From Sphaerisporangium perillae (lineage in GTDB: Bacteria; Actinomycetota; Actinomycetes; Streptosporangiales; Streptosporangiaceae): DNA of 64,000 nt. Positions 41,288-50,724 of this stretch are shown here, one piece after another. Location of the stretch: positions 185,430 to 249,429 of the forward strand of contig NZ_JALLPO010000006.1 of the NCBI RefSeq assembly GCF_023276435.1, given 5' to 3'. The translations under genes were made by a program, and so were the position numbers. Below the pieces are notes generated by a model. The model made no database searches. It was not told the DNA's origin and saw only the letters and a list, made by a program, of their open reading frames with translations. Each line of letters begins with the position of its first letter. Positions within the stretch are counted from its first letter, which is position 1.

Positions 41288-41926
41288 TCACTCGGGCCAG
41301 TCGTTCTTCAAGATGACCTCGACGAAGTCGATGTGCCGGAAGCCGGGGACGAAGTGCTCGAGGACGTCGGCGTTGACGGTGCCGAACGTGGTGTCGGGCC
41401 GGTCCTTGAAGCCGTCGGTGAAGGCGGCGAGGATCCGCCGCTTGAAGTCGGGGCGCGGGTGGGCCGCGGTCACGGCCGCGACGTCCGCCGGGTCGAGTTC
41501 GCGGTAGCCGATGCCGAGGACGTCGGTCTCGACGCCGGCGGTCACCAGCGCCACCTCGGGTTCGAGGCGATAGGGCACCTCGGGGGTGGTGTGCAGCGCG
41601 ATGCCCTCCCACACCTTGCGGATCTCGGCCTCCGGGACGCCGTGCGAGGCCAGGAAGCGGCGCGCCTCGTCCGCTCCGTCGATCTCGAAACGCTGGTCGG
41701 TGCGGCGGTAGGTCTCGGTCAGCCCGAGGTCGTGGAACATCGCCCCGACGTAGAGCAGCTCCGGATCGGCCGTAAGGCCGAGCCGCCTCCCCTGGAGGGT
41801 GCCGAACAGGTAGACGCGGCGCGAATGGTCGTAAAGCAGCGGCGGCGCCGCCTCCCGCACCAGCTCGGTCGCCTCGGTGACGAGCGCCGAGTCCGGGATG
41901 GCGACGCCTGCGATGATCTCGCTCAT
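41288..41926 (-). CDS. HD-domain hydrolase
   Basis: 212 residues, HD-superfamily fold of the cyanamide-hydratase-like group: first His in YDHSRRVYLFG (H34), the HD pair H65-D66 in AMFHDLGL, and IALHTTPEV. Metal-dependent hydrolase; the substrate is unknown. ATG 41926 follows AGGAGAG. Not obviously in an operon. Confidence 0.85.
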   Translation of the reverse strand: MSEIIAGVAIPDSALVTEATELVREAAPPLLYDHSRRVYLFGTLQGRRLGLTADPELLYVGAMFHDLGLTETYRRTDQRFEIDGADEARRFLASHGVPEAEIRKVWEGIALHTTPEVPYRLEPEVALVTAGVETDVLGIGYRELDPADVAAVTAAHPRPDFKRRILAAFTDGFKDRPDTTFGTVNADVLEHFVPGFRHIDFVEVILKNDWPE

Positions 41927-42185
41927 ATCGATGCTCTCCTTGCAGGTCAGGCGCGAGTCGCGTGTCCGTTCACGTCCACTCTCGCAACCAGCCTGAGAGG
42001 AGCACCCCCTGCGCCGGGACAAACTGTCCACAAAAACGGACAAGAACCGAGCGACGAGCCGGCCTGGCTACGACGAGCGTCAGATCAGGCCGCCGGGGGG
42101 GCGAGGCACCGCGGCAGATCGTTTTAGGGGCCGATGCCCGGGGTGCGCGCCGGGGAGCCGGGCGGACGGGAGATGATGGTCCGAT

Positions 42186-42836
42186 ATGGACGAGCTGATT
42201 CTTCTGCGGCACGGTGAGACCGAGTGGAGCCGCGACGGCCGGCACACCGGGCGTACCGACATACCGCTCACGCCCAAGGGTGAGGACCAGGCCCGCGCGC
42301 TCGCCCCGGCGCTGAAGGGCATGAGCTTCTCGCTCGTCCTCGTCAGCCCGGCGAAACGGGCGATACGCACCGCGGAACTGGCCGGACTGACCGGCTTCGA
42401 GATCGACGCGGATCTCTGGGAGTGGGACTACGGCGGTTACGAAGGCATCACCACGCCGGATATCAGGAAGAAACATCCCGGCTGGTATCTCTGGCGCGAC
42501 GGCGTCGTGCCCGGGGACGCCGAACATCCCGGCGAGACGATCGAGCGGGTCGCCGAGCGCGCCGACCGGGTGATCGCCCGCGTCACGCGGGCCGAGGGCA
42601 CCGTCGCCCTGGTCGCCCACGGTCACTTCCTGCGGGTGCTCACCGCCCGCTGGCTCGACCTGCCCCCACAGGATGGCCGCCTCTTCAAACTCGACACAGG
42701 GACGATCTCCGCCCTCGGCTTCGAACACGAACAACACGCCCTGACCCGCTGGAACGCCCCCGTGACCCCGCCAACGGTGAACGGCGCGCCCTCTGCGACC
42801 GGCGCTCGATCCGCGAGGACATCGCCCACGACGTGA
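42186..42836 (+). CDS. Histidine phosphatase superfamily protein
   Basis: 216 residues. RHGET motif (R8-H9-G10) with H9 as phospho-acceptor, the second histidine in ALVAHGHFLRV, and the phosphoglycerate-mutase-like WEWDYGGYEG. The C-terminal ~20 residues are Thr/Ser/Ala-rich and not part of the fold. It acts on small phosphate esters; specificity unknown. Confidence 0.9.
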   Translation: MDELILLRHGETEWSRDGRHTGRTDIPLTPKGEDQARALAPALKGMSFSLVLVSPAKRAIRTAELAGLTGFEIDADLWEWDYGGYEGITTPDIRKKHPGWYLWRDGVVPGDAEHPGETIERVAERADRVIARVTRAEGTVALVAHGHFLRVLTARWLDLPPQDGRLFKLDTGTISALGFEHEQHALTRWNAPVTPPTVNGAPSATGARSARTSPTT

Positions 42837-42914
42837 CCGGTGCGCGTCCTATCGTCCCCGACGACCAACAGCACGTCGCGCCTCGAGGGAGACGGACGTG
42901 GCGGCAGGAGGCGG

Positions 42915-43220
42915 TCAGCCGGCGACGGCGGCCGGGGGGTGGGGCTGGGGTTGGGGACCGCGGCCGGTCAGCCATTCGAGCACCTTGCGGTGGCCACGGC
43001 GGGCGTCCTCGAAGTGGCCCCAGCGCCAGTACCTGGGCTGGTCCCTGACTCCCGTGACCCAGGTGCGGTAGGAGACCGGCCGGGCGCCGTCTTCTGTGGA
43101 GGCCGCGGACGCGACGCCGTACGTACGGATCACGACGCGGCCCCCCGGTGCGAACAGCACGTCATCGGCTACAGGGTAGAGAGTCATCTGGTCCAGCATC
43201 ACGGGCCCCCAAGACTTCAC
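42915..43220 (-). CDS. Hypothetical protein
   Basis: Up to 101 residues: MTLYPVADDVLFAPGGRVVIRTYGVA, VSYRTWVTGVRDQPRYWRWGHFEDARRGHRKVLEWL and a Pro/Gln/His tail. GTG at 43220 is the longest start; ATG a few codons later (MLDQM or MTLYP) may be the true one. No family recognised. It lies upstream of no clear partner, 97 bp from the DUF397 gene. Confidence 0.55.
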   Translation of the reverse strand: MKSWGPVMLDQMTLYPVADDVLFAPGGRVVIRTYGVASAASTEDGARPVSYRTWVTGVRDQPRYWRWGHFEDARRGHRKVLEWLTGRGPQPQPHPPAAVAG

Positions 43221-43317
43221 AGAAGTGGACGAACCCAGTTTGCCGGAGTGATGAACGACCCCGGTTACGCGATCCGCGCTCTCCGGTTAACCGGACTCGC
43301 GATATGTGAACAGGGTG

Positions 43318-43554
43318 TTACGCGACCAGGTTGTCGAACTCGCCGTCCTTGACGCCGAGCACGAGGGCCCGGATCTCGTCAGCGGTGTAGATCAGGGCCG
43401 GGCCGTCCGGGAACCGGGAGTTGCGGACGGCGACGCCCCCGTCGGGGAGTTTGGCAAGCTCGACGCAGTTGCCCTGCGAGTTGCTGTGAACACTCTTACG
43501 CCAGGCGACGCCGGTGAGGCTCGTGGCCGGCATTCCGTTATAGGGCTGGTTCAT
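43318..43554 (-). CDS. DUF397 family protein
   Basis: 78 residues with the DUF397 pattern WRKSVHSNSQGNCVELAKLPDGGVAVRNSR...ALIYTADEIRALVLGVKDGEFDNL. These small proteins are encoded beside Scr1-type HTH regulators in actinomycetes and are thought to act with them in developmental or toxin-antitoxin-like control. ATG directly follows the regulator's stop codon, indicating one transcript. Confidence 0.92.
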   Translation of the reverse strand: MNQPYNGMPATSLTGVAWRKSVHSNSQGNCVELAKLPDGGVAVRNSRFPDGPALIYTADEIRALVLGVKDGEFDNLVA

Positions 43555-44421
43555 CTAGGTCTCTCTGAGTATGTCGCCGAGTATCTCGGCAGTGCCCCCG
43601 GGAGTTGTGCTCTCGACGCACAGCTGTTCCATTGCGGTGAGGTATGGGTCGATGTCCTCACGCTTGTCCAGGTAAAGGGCACCCCACAGCTGCTCGACGT
43701 AGACCACGTCCGACAGGTCGGACTCCGGAAAACGCAGGATGGTGAACGCTCCACCCTCGGCCGCGTGCATACCGAACTGGAACGGCATCACCTGCAAGGT
43801 GATGGCCGGCAGGCTGGCGACGGCCATCAGGTGCTGCAACTGCTCGTACATGATCTCTTTGCCACCGATGGGCCGCCGCAGTGCGGCCTCGTCGATGACA
43901 GCCCAGAGTTTCGGTCCGTCCTTACGGGTGAGACGTTCCTGCCGTTGCATGCGCAGATGCACGCGACGTTCGATCTCGTCTTCGGAGACGTCCGGATATC
44001 CGAGCCTGATCACCTTCCGGGCGTACGCGGCCGTCTGGAGGAGCCCCGGTACGAACTGCACCTCGTAGGTGCGGATCACCGACGCCGCCTCTTCGAGCCC
44101 GACATACGTCGAGAACCATGAGGGGAGCAAGTCGCTGTATTTGTGCCACCATCCGGGAGTGTTGGCCTCACGGACCATCTCGAGCAGCCCGCGACGGTCG
44201 GCGTCGTCGTCGACGCCATAGAGCGTGAGCAGATCCTCGACGTCACGCGTCTTGAATCCCACCCGCCCAAGTTCCATCCGGCTGATCTTGGACTCGGAGG
44301 CGCGGATGTGGAATCCCGCGACCTCACGTGTTAGCCCGCGCTCCTCGCGCAGCCTACGTAGGCTGGCGCCCAACATAATGCGCCGAACCGTTGAGCCGGA
44401 GCCGGGCGGATCGATGGACAC
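43555..44421 (-). CDS. Scr1-family HTH regulator (DUF5753)
   Basis: 288 residues. Xre-type HTH at about 14-70 (LGASLRRLREERGLTREVAGFHIRASESKISRMELG) and a C-terminal DUF5753 domain (VQFVPGLLQTAAYARKVI, LQHLMAVASLPAITLQVMPF). GTG at 44421 is chosen for GGAGG seven bases upstream; 44451 would give a longer start. Operon with DUF397. A divergent ATPase-like gene follows, as often seen with this regulator family. Confidence 0.88.
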   Translation of the reverse strand: MSIDPPGSGSTVRRIMLGASLRRLREERGLTREVAGFHIRASESKISRMELGRVGFKTRDVEDLLTLYGVDDDADRRGLLEMVREANTPGWWHKYSDLLPSWFSTYVGLEEAASVIRTYEVQFVPGLLQTAAYARKVIRLGYPDVSEDEIERRVHLRMQRQERLTRKDGPKLWAVIDEAALRRPIGGKEIMYEQLQHLMAVASLPAITLQVMPFQFGMHAAEGGAFTILRFPESDLSDVVYVEQLWGALYLDKREDIDPYLTAMEQLCVESTTPGGTAEILGDILRET

Positions 44422-44580
44422 GTGCTTTCCTCCGGTGCTGGACTGGTTCACAGTCTGTCAAAGATCGCGCGTGTGGTCCCCCTTCGGTTTCACTCCCGAG
44501 GCAACCGTAGCGCCTGCACGACTCTTCTGCACGTGCATTCGCTCTTGCACCTGCACGCGAGTTTGGACCATCATGATCTC

Positions 44581-45102
44581 GTGCACTCCACGGACCTGAC
44601 ACGTGGGCGAAACCAGTGGTCGGCCTTCGATTGGTGGCCTCCTGTCGGCTGGTGGCCCAATCCCGCGCGCGACCTGACACCCCCTGGAGCAGGCACGTCC
44701 AGTGCCACCTTCGTGCTCCCTCCGCGCGCCGAATCAGTACATTCGGCGCGGAGCTTCGCCGCCGGCAGCCTCATCGGCTGGGGCATGGGCGATCTGGTGG
44801 AGGACATGGAGCTCGTGGTGTCCGAGCTCGCCACCAACGCGTTACGCCACGGACTCGTGCTGGATCCGCGCGACCTTCGTCGAAGCGGTTCGGAACCCAT
44901 CCGGATGTCGATGATCCGCAAGGGCTCCCTCGTGACGTGCGTCTTCGCCGACCCCGGAACGGCGGCGCCCATCATGCGCCACCCCTCGCCCCTCGAACCG
45001 GGCGGCATGGGCCTGCACATCGTGGAGTCGATGAGCCTGCGATGGGGCTGGAATCCGCTGCTCCCCTGCGGCAAGGTCGTTTGGGCCGTGCTCAAAAGCT
45101 GA
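44581..45102 (+). CDS. HATPase_c_2 anti-sigma-like protein
   Basis: About 173 residues from GTG 44581. RsbW-like ATPase motifs: VSELATNALRHG (N-box), a shortened FADPGTAAP in place of G1, and GGMGLHIVESMSLRWGW (G2). The N-terminal ~50 residues (Trp-rich, WWPPVGWWPNP) are unusual. The start is uncertain; GTG 44422 would extend it through the divergent promoter. Probably a regulatory partner of the Scr1/DUF397 pair. Confidence 0.7.
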   Translation: MHSTDLTRGRNQWSAFDWWPPVGWWPNPARDLTPPGAGTSSATFVLPPRAESVHSARSFAAGSLIGWGMGDLVEDMELVVSELATNALRHGLVLDPRDLRRSGSEPIRMSMIRKGSLVTCVFADPGTAAPIMRHPSPLEPGGMGLHIVESMSLRWGWNPLLPCGKVVWAVLKS

Positions 45103-45227
45103 ACCGCCGTCACGAAAGTCGCGTGAAGGATTCGGGGCCCTATTCTGCTACGTCGATCCCGTCAGACGGGTGCTCTGCATTACGGTGGCTTCTTGGTGAC
45201 TCCCGCGAGACCTTTGAAAGAGCTGTG

Positions 45228-47609
45228 ATGGATGATCACCTGCTCGACTGGTTGACGACCCTCGATGAAGACCGGCTCGCGCGCGTCCTGGCCAACCGCC
45301 CGGACGCGATCGCCGCGCCATGGCCGCGCCGCCTGGACACCCTCGCCCGGCGCCTGAGCGACGACTTCGCCGTCATGGAGGTCATGCGCGGCCTCCCCCT
45401 GCCTCCTCTCGAGATCCTCCAGGCCTGCCTGGTCATCGGCGAGCGGGCGAACGCCGAGGAGCTGGCCCGCTTCCTGGGAGTGACCACGGCGGAGGTGCTT
45501 CCCTGGCTGGACGGCCTGTTCGAGCACGCTCTCGCGTGGCCCGCGCCAGACGGCCGCCTCCACCTGGCCGGCGCCGTCGCCCGCTGGTGGACCGCCCCGT
45601 GCGGGCTCGGCGAGCCCCTCTCCACCTACCTCGACTCCTGGACGCTCAACACCGAAGGGCTGCGCCGCATGAGCCGCGAGCTCGGCCTGGCGTCCCAGGG
45701 CGGCAAGCGGCAGCTGATGGCCCGCATCACCACGGTGCTCGGCGACGCCGACCGGCTGGCCGCCCTGCTGCGCGACGCTCCCGACGGCACGGTGAGCCTG
45801 CTCGACGAGTTCGCCTGGGACGGGCCGGTGCGCGGCGTGGACGGCAACCGCTTCGTCGTCCACGGCGCCCCGGAGAAGTGGGCCGCCGACCGGGGACTGC
45901 TCTACCGCACCCAGTGGGACATCGGCGAGATGCCCCGCGAGGTCGCGCTGGCGCTGCGCGGCCCCGACTACCACGCGCCGTTCACCCCCGAGCCGCCCCA
46001 GCTCGGCACGGTGCCCGTCGCCCCCGAAGCCGTCGACCACGAGATGTGCCTGGCCGCGCCGCACGCGGTCGACCGGGCCGCCGCCCTGCTGGAGAACACC
46101 GACAAGACCCCGCTCCCCCTGCTGAAGGGCGGCGGCGTCGGAGTCCGCGAGGTGCGCCGCGTCATCAAGGAGACCGGCTGCACCGAGGAGGAGACCCGCC
46201 TGCTGCTGGAGGCGTGCGCCGTCGCCAGGCTGCTCGCCTGGGACGAGACGGCGGGCGGCCTGATCCCGACCAAGCGGTTCGACGCCTGGCGGCTGGAGGA
46301 CGCCCCCGCCCGGCTGCGGGTGCTGCTCGCCGCCTGGTGGCGCATGGAACGCTCGTCGCTGCGACGGGCCGCCGGCAGGTACTCCACGGTGCTCAGCGAC
46401 GACCCGGCCGGCGAGACGGTGGCGCGCATCCGCTGGGCGGTGCTGGCCACGCTCGCCACCCTCCCGCAGGACGCGGCCTTCGCGAGCATGCCCGAGCTGG
46501 TGCAGGCCGTGCACTGGCGGGCGCCGCTGCTCGACCGCGACCTGCTGGCGGAGTGCTGCCCCGCCGTCCTCACGGAGGCGCGGCTGCTCGGCCTGGTCGC
46601 CTCCGACACCCTGACGGCGCTCGGCCGCGCGCTCGCCGCGCTCGGCTCCGCGGTGGCCGGTGACGAGCAGGACGAGACGGTGCCCGAGGTGGAACGCGAT
46701 CCCGGTCTGGTGGAGTCCTCGGTGCACGCGCTGGCCGGCGCCCAGCGCACCGCCCTCTTCGGAGCCGACCTGACGGCCGTCGTCACCGGTCCGCCGGCCG
46801 CCGAGCTGTCCGGCCTGCTCGACCGTGCCGCCGACCGCGAGTCGCAGGGCGCCGCCTCGGTGTGGCGGTTCAGCCCCGCGAGCGTGCGGCGGGCCCTGGA
46901 CGCCGGGTACTCCGCCGACTCGCTGCTGGAGGAGCTGCGTGCGGCGGGCACCATCCCGCAGCCGCTGACCTACCTCGTCATGGACGTGGCACGCCGGTAC
47001 GGCGAGGTCACGGTCACCACGGTCGGGTGCATCATCCAGGGCTCCGACCCCGGCCTGCTCGCCGAGATCGCCGCGCACCGCCGTCTGGCCCGGCTCGGGC
47101 TGCGCCTCCTCGCGCCCACCGTGCTCGCCGGCAGCGCTCCGGCGGACCGCACGCTCGCCGCGCTGCGCGACGCCGGGTACGCCCCGGTGCCGGTGGACGA
47201 CACGGGGGAGATCGCGGTCCGGCGGGAGCCGCAGGGCGGACGGCTCATCCTGCTGCCCGGCGGCCGGGTCGCCGAGCTGGAGGAGCCCCAGGTCGCCCTC
47301 ACCGAGCCGCCGCCCGACCCTCACGAGCACGCGCGCCGGCTGACGCAGACCCGCGAGGCGGAACGGCACACCGGTCAGACCTGGGCGGTCATCGGCCGGC
47401 TGGCCACCCGCCTGCCCACGGCCCAGCAGTCACTGCTCGGGTTCGTCGTCGATCGCGGCGTGCGCGCGCTCATCACCTTGTCCGACGGCCTCACCGCCAC
47501 GATCAGCCACGGCGAGCTGCGGCGCGGCGTGCTGGACGCCTGGTGCGAGGAAGCGGGCGACTATCTGGAGTTCCCGCTCGCGGAGATCGCCTCGGTCACC
47601 AGCGGGTAA
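45228..47609 (+). CDS. Helicase-associated (XPB/Ssl2-like) domain protein
   Basis: 793 residues. Matches the actinobacterial XPB/Ssl2-like helicase-conserved protein: winged-helix N-terminus (LPPLEILQACLVIGERANAEELARFLGV), middle region, and C-terminal LEELRAAGTIPQPLTYLVMDVARRYGEVTV and QTWAVIGRLATRLPTAQQSLLGFVVDRG. No Walker A or DEAD motor is present, so it is not a helicase by itself and probably works in DNA repair or transcription complexes (inference). ATG at 45228. Confidence 0.78.
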   Translation: MDDHLLDWLTTLDEDRLARVLANRPDAIAAPWPRRLDTLARRLSDDFAVMEVMRGLPLPPLEILQACLVIGERANAEELARFLGVTTAEVLPWLDGLFEHALAWPAPDGRLHLAGAVARWWTAPCGLGEPLSTYLDSWTLNTEGLRRMSRELGLASQGGKRQLMARITTVLGDADRLAALLRDAPDGTVSLLDEFAWDGPVRGVDGNRFVVHGAPEKWAADRGLLYRTQWDIGEMPREVALALRGPDYHAPFTPEPPQLGTVPVAPEAVDHEMCLAAPHAVDRAAALLENTDKTPLPLLKGGGVGVREVRRVIKETGCTEEETRLLLEACAVARLLAWDETAGGLIPTKRFDAWRLEDAPARLRVLLAAWWRMERSSLRRAAGRYSTVLSDDPAGETVARIRWAVLATLATLPQDAAFASMPELVQAVHWRAPLLDRDLLAECCPAVLTEARLLGLVASDTLTALGRALAALGSAVAGDEQDETVPEVERDPGLVESSVHALAGAQRTALFGADLTAVVTGPPAAELSGLLDRAADRESQGAASVWRFSPASVRRALDAGYSADSLLEELRAAGTIPQPLTYLVMDVARRYGEVTVTTVGCIIQGSDPGLLAEIAAHRRLARLGLRLLAPTVLAGSAPADRTLAALRDAGYAPVPVDDTGEIAVRREPQGGRLILLPGGRVAELEEPQVALTEPPPDPHEHARRLTQTREAERHTGQTWAVIGRLATRLPTAQQSLLGFVVDRGVRALITLSDGLTATISHGELRRGVLDAWCEEAGDYLEFPLAEIASVTSG

Positions 47610-47722
47610 GCCTGGAATCCCACCTTCCCCGGCACGCATGAGGCCCGCGTCTGAGGGCAGTGTCGGACCGGGAATCGGCGTATATCGCCGTACCCGTCGG
47701 CCAGAAGGTGGGGAGCGAAGGC

Positions 47723-47926
47723 GTGAACACACTCGACAAGCTCGGCTTACCCGGCAGCGGCGTCTCCAGGGCGCTGGCGAGGATGACCACGGGGATCCAC
47801 CCGCGCCACCGGTGGAACACCGAGGAGGCGATCGGCCACGTGGTCACCGAGCGCTGCGAGGTCTGCGACAGGACCCGCGTCCGCGTCCGGACCCCGCGGC
47901 TCCCCGGCGGCATGCGGCACCTCTGA
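47723..47926 (+). CDS. Small CxxC protein
   Basis: 67 residues from GTG 47723 (GGGGAGCGAAGG upstream): NTLDKLGLPGSGVSRALARM, then HVVTERCEVCDRTRVRVRTPRLPGG. A single CxxC could help bind zinc as part of a dimer. A longer start at 47660 is possible. Unknown function; converges on the penicillin acylase gene. Confidence 0.5.
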   Translation: MNTLDKLGLPGSGVSRALARMTTGIHPRHRWNTEEAIGHVVTERCEVCDRTRVRVRTPRLPGGMRHL

Positions 47927-47940
47927 ACCGCCCGGAGGCG

Positions 47941-50577
47941 CTAGGGCACGAGGGTGAGGGTGTTCACCGCGTCCTTGCGCACGGCGGGTTCGGTCTGGCG
48001 CATGGGGGTCGAGCCGCCGTCGGCCCACAGCTGCGCCTGGTCGTCGTAGTCGCCGTGGAAGGCGTGCCCGGAGGCGCCCGTCAGGTTGACCCAGCGCGAG
48101 CGGTCCAGGTCCGCCATGTCGGCGATCATCCGCATCGAGGGCACCCAGTCGACCTGGTAGCCCTTGGAGGCGTTCCAGCCGGTCGCGTCGACCGCGTCCT
48201 TGCCTCCGCCCAGCCTCAGCGGTCCGCGGTTGAACAGCCACTCGATCGGGCCGATGCCCGAGGTGCCGAACGTCTCGTTGGTCAGCTCCAGGGTGTGCAG
48301 GTCGCCCCAGCGCCAGTCGCGGGGAGAGTCGCCCAGCTCGGCCCGTAGCTCCTTCGCCGCGTCGCCCATCGCCGCCACGAGCATGTCGTCCCGGGTCTCG
48401 CCCTTGTCCTTGGTCCGGACGTCGTCCCACCAGCGGTCGCCGGGCCTGTCGAGGAGCCGGCGCACCACCTCGTACCAGCGGTCGCCGCCGCCGGGGCGGC
48501 CGCCCTCGGGCAGCTCGTCGTCGAAGGTGCGCTGGAGCAGGTGGCGCCATACGGCGTTGAAGTAGGCGGCGGGCGCCGAGTCGCGGCCCTGGGAGAAGTC
48601 CCAGCCGGTGAGCAGTTCCCTGGCCTCCGGCACGCCCGCGCCGGCCTTGAGCAGGTAGGGGACGAGCAGAGGCGCCAGGCCGTTGGCCGTGTCAGTCTGG
48701 ATGTCCCCCATCGTGGCCACGGTGATCTTCCCCTTGGACATGGCCTGCGTGATGCGGTCCACGATGCGCTGCGAGCGGTACCCGTACGCCCAGTCCGAGG
48801 TGAGGTAGTGGCTGTAGGAAGGGCCGATGGCGGCGTTGTTCGCGGTCGCGATGAACCCCTCGGGCGGGTTGTAGGCCATGGGCAGCTCGTCGAAGGGGAT
48901 GTAGCCGGTCCACTCCTCCTTGCCGGTCCAGCCCCGGGCCGGCCATCGGCCGTCGCCCGCGGCCCGGATCGGGATGCGCCCGGGAGCCTGGTATCCGATG
49001 TTGCCGTCCACGTCGGCATAGACCATGTTCTGGGCGGGGGCCTCGAAGAACGACGCCGCCTTGCGGAACTGGTCGAAGTTCGCCGCCGTGTCGAGCAGGA
49101 GCAGGGCGTCGGCCGTGCGGCCGGGGTCCAGGGCGGTCCACCGGAGCGCGATCTCCACGTCGTGCCCGCCGGCGGGAAGCTTCCCGGTCTCCCCCGCCGT
49201 TCCCGTGTTCCCGGTCTCCCCCGCCGTTCCCGTCTTCCCGGTCTCCCCCGGCTTCGACTCGCCCGCTTTGGCTGCGGCGCCCGGCAGGGCGGCCTTGGCG
49301 TCGCCGAGCACTCCGGAGACGATCGGCCCGTGCTTGGTCGACCGCACGGTCAGCGTCTCGGACGGGCGCCCGGCGACCTTGATCTCCTCGGTACGGGTCT
49401 CCATGGGCACCCACGCGCCCTCGGACTCGTAGGCGCCGCCCCTGGTCCGCTCCAGGTAGAGGTCGGTGACGTCGGGGCCGAGGTTGGTGAAGCCCCAGGC
49501 GACCCGGTCGTTGTGGCCGATCACGACGCCCGGGATGCCGGAGAAGGTGTAGCCGACGACGTCGTAGGGGCAGGCGGCGGACTTCACCCGGCAGTGCAGC
49601 CCGCTCTGGTACCAGATGGACGGGATGCGCGGCCCGAGGTGGGGGTCGTTGGCCAGCAGCGGCTTGCCGGTGTCGGTGTGCGCGCCGCTCACGACCCAGG
49701 AGTTGGAGCCGATGCCCGCGCGGTCCGTCCCGTCCGTCCCGAGCGGGGACGGCACGGTGCGCAGCGTGCGCGCCACGTCGGCGAGGACCCGCGACGACGC
49801 CACCGAGGCCGGGGAGGCCGCCGGAGTCGTGGGGGTGAAGCGGCCGTCGCGTACGGCTCCCGCCGTGACGATCGGCCGGTGCGATTCGTACGGGTAGCCG
49901 GGGAACAGCTCCTCGACCCGCTCCACGGGCACGGCGGAGGCGTCCTGGGCCCGTTCGAGCTCGGCGTCCATGTTGGAGCGCAGGTCCCAGGCCATCGCCT
50001 TGAGCCAGGCCAGCGAGTCGACCGGGTTCCACGGCTCGGGGGTGTAGGAGCCGTTGGTGAGCTTCAGGACGGCGTACTCGAGGCTCCGCTCGGCGAAGCC
50101 CTGGTGCTGCCCCATCCAGGCGTTCACCCCGGCCGCGTAGTCGGTGAGCGCCTGGCGGGTTCGCGGGTCGAGCAGCGCCACCTCCCGTTCGGCGGTTCGC
50201 CGCCAGCCGAGGGTGCGCACCACCTTGTCCACGTCGAGCGTGGAGGCGCCGAACAGCTCCGAGAGGCGGCCCGCCGTGGTCTTGCGCCGGAAGTCCATCT
50301 CCCAGAACCTGTCCTGGGCGTGGACGTACCCCTGCGCCATGAACAGGTCCCGCGGAGTGCTCGCGTAGATCTGCGGAATGCCGTGCGGGTCGCGCAGGAC
50401 GGTCACGTCCGCGCCGAGGCCGGGGAGGCGCAGTTCGCCGTCCAGTTGGGGGAACGACCGCTGCACCGTCCAGACGGCCGCTCCGGCGAGGAGGACCGCG
50501 AGCACCAGGACGGCGGTGATGACGCGTGCCACCCATTTGAGCGGACGGGAAAACCGGGCGAAGGGGGCAAGCCTCAA
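47941..50577 (-). CDS. Penicillin acylase family protein (Ntn hydrolase)
   Basis: 878 residues. An N-terminal hydrophobic anchor (about 17-38) is followed by the alpha chain and the autocatalytic site G290-S291-N-S-W, where S291 becomes the N-terminal nucleophile after cleavage. ANDPHLGPRIPSIWYQSGLHC and GHNDRVAWGFTNLGPDV are typical. Homologues cleave amide bonds in beta-lactams or acyl-homoserine lactones; the substrate here is unknown. Start is TTG 50577 with GAAAGG upstream. An insert with the 9-residue unit ETGKTGTAG is described separately. Confidence 0.9.
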   Translation of the reverse strand: MRLAPFARFSRPLKWVARVITAVLVLAVLLAGAAVWTVQRSFPQLDGELRLPGLGADVTVLRDPHGIPQIYASTPRDLFMAQGYVHAQDRFWEMDFRRKTTAGRLSELFGASTLDVDKVVRTLGWRRTAEREVALLDPRTRQALTDYAAGVNAWMGQHQGFAERSLEYAVLKLTNGSYTPEPWNPVDSLAWLKAMAWDLRSNMDAELERAQDASAVPVERVEELFPGYPYESHRPIVTAGAVRDGRFTPTTPAASPASVASSRVLADVARTLRTVPSPLGTDGTDRAGIGSNSWVVSGAHTDTGKPLLANDPHLGPRIPSIWYQSGLHCRVKSAACPYDVVGYTFSGIPGVVIGHNDRVAWGFTNLGPDVTDLYLERTRGGAYESEGAWVPMETRTEEIKVAGRPSETLTVRSTKHGPIVSGVLGDAKAALPGAAAKAGESKPGETGKTGTAGETGNTGTAGETGKLPAGGHDVEIALRWTALDPGRTADALLLLDTAANFDQFRKAASFFEAPAQNMVYADVDGNIGYQAPGRIPIRAAGDGRWPARGWTGKEEWTGYIPFDELPMAYNPPEGFIATANNAAIGPSYSHYLTSDWAYGYRSQRIVDRITQAMSKGKITVATMGDIQTDTANGLAPLLVPYLLKAGAGVPEARELLTGWDFSQGRDSAPAAYFNAVWRHLLQRTFDDELPEGGRPGGGDRWYEVVRRLLDRPGDRWWDDVRTKDKGETRDDMLVAAMGDAAKELRAELGDSPRDWRWGDLHTLELTNETFGTSGIGPIEWLFNRGPLRLGGGKDAVDATGWNASKGYQVDWVPSMRMIADMADLDRSRWVNLTGASGHAFHGDYDDQAQLWADGGSTPMRQTEPAVRKDAVNTLTLVP
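49181..49251. repeat. 27-bp tandem repeat inside the penicillin acylase gene
   Basis: Two full 27-bp units (49181-49207, 49208-49234, one mismatch) and a partial third encode ETGKTGTAG ETGNTGTAG ETGK, a collagen-like Gly/Thr linker in the beta chain. The period is a multiple of three, so the frame is preserved. Confidence 0.85.
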
Positions 50578-50724
50578 GTCACAGACCTTTCACGACAGAA
50601 AACGCACCTCACAGTATGGAACCCGGCCATGGTGCGATCGGTCACCAAAAGGTCGCTGATCGGCCACTCTCTGGACTCCCGGCCGTGATCCGCGCGTGCC
50701 GGGGCGGGCGGCGGGGCGCCGCGA

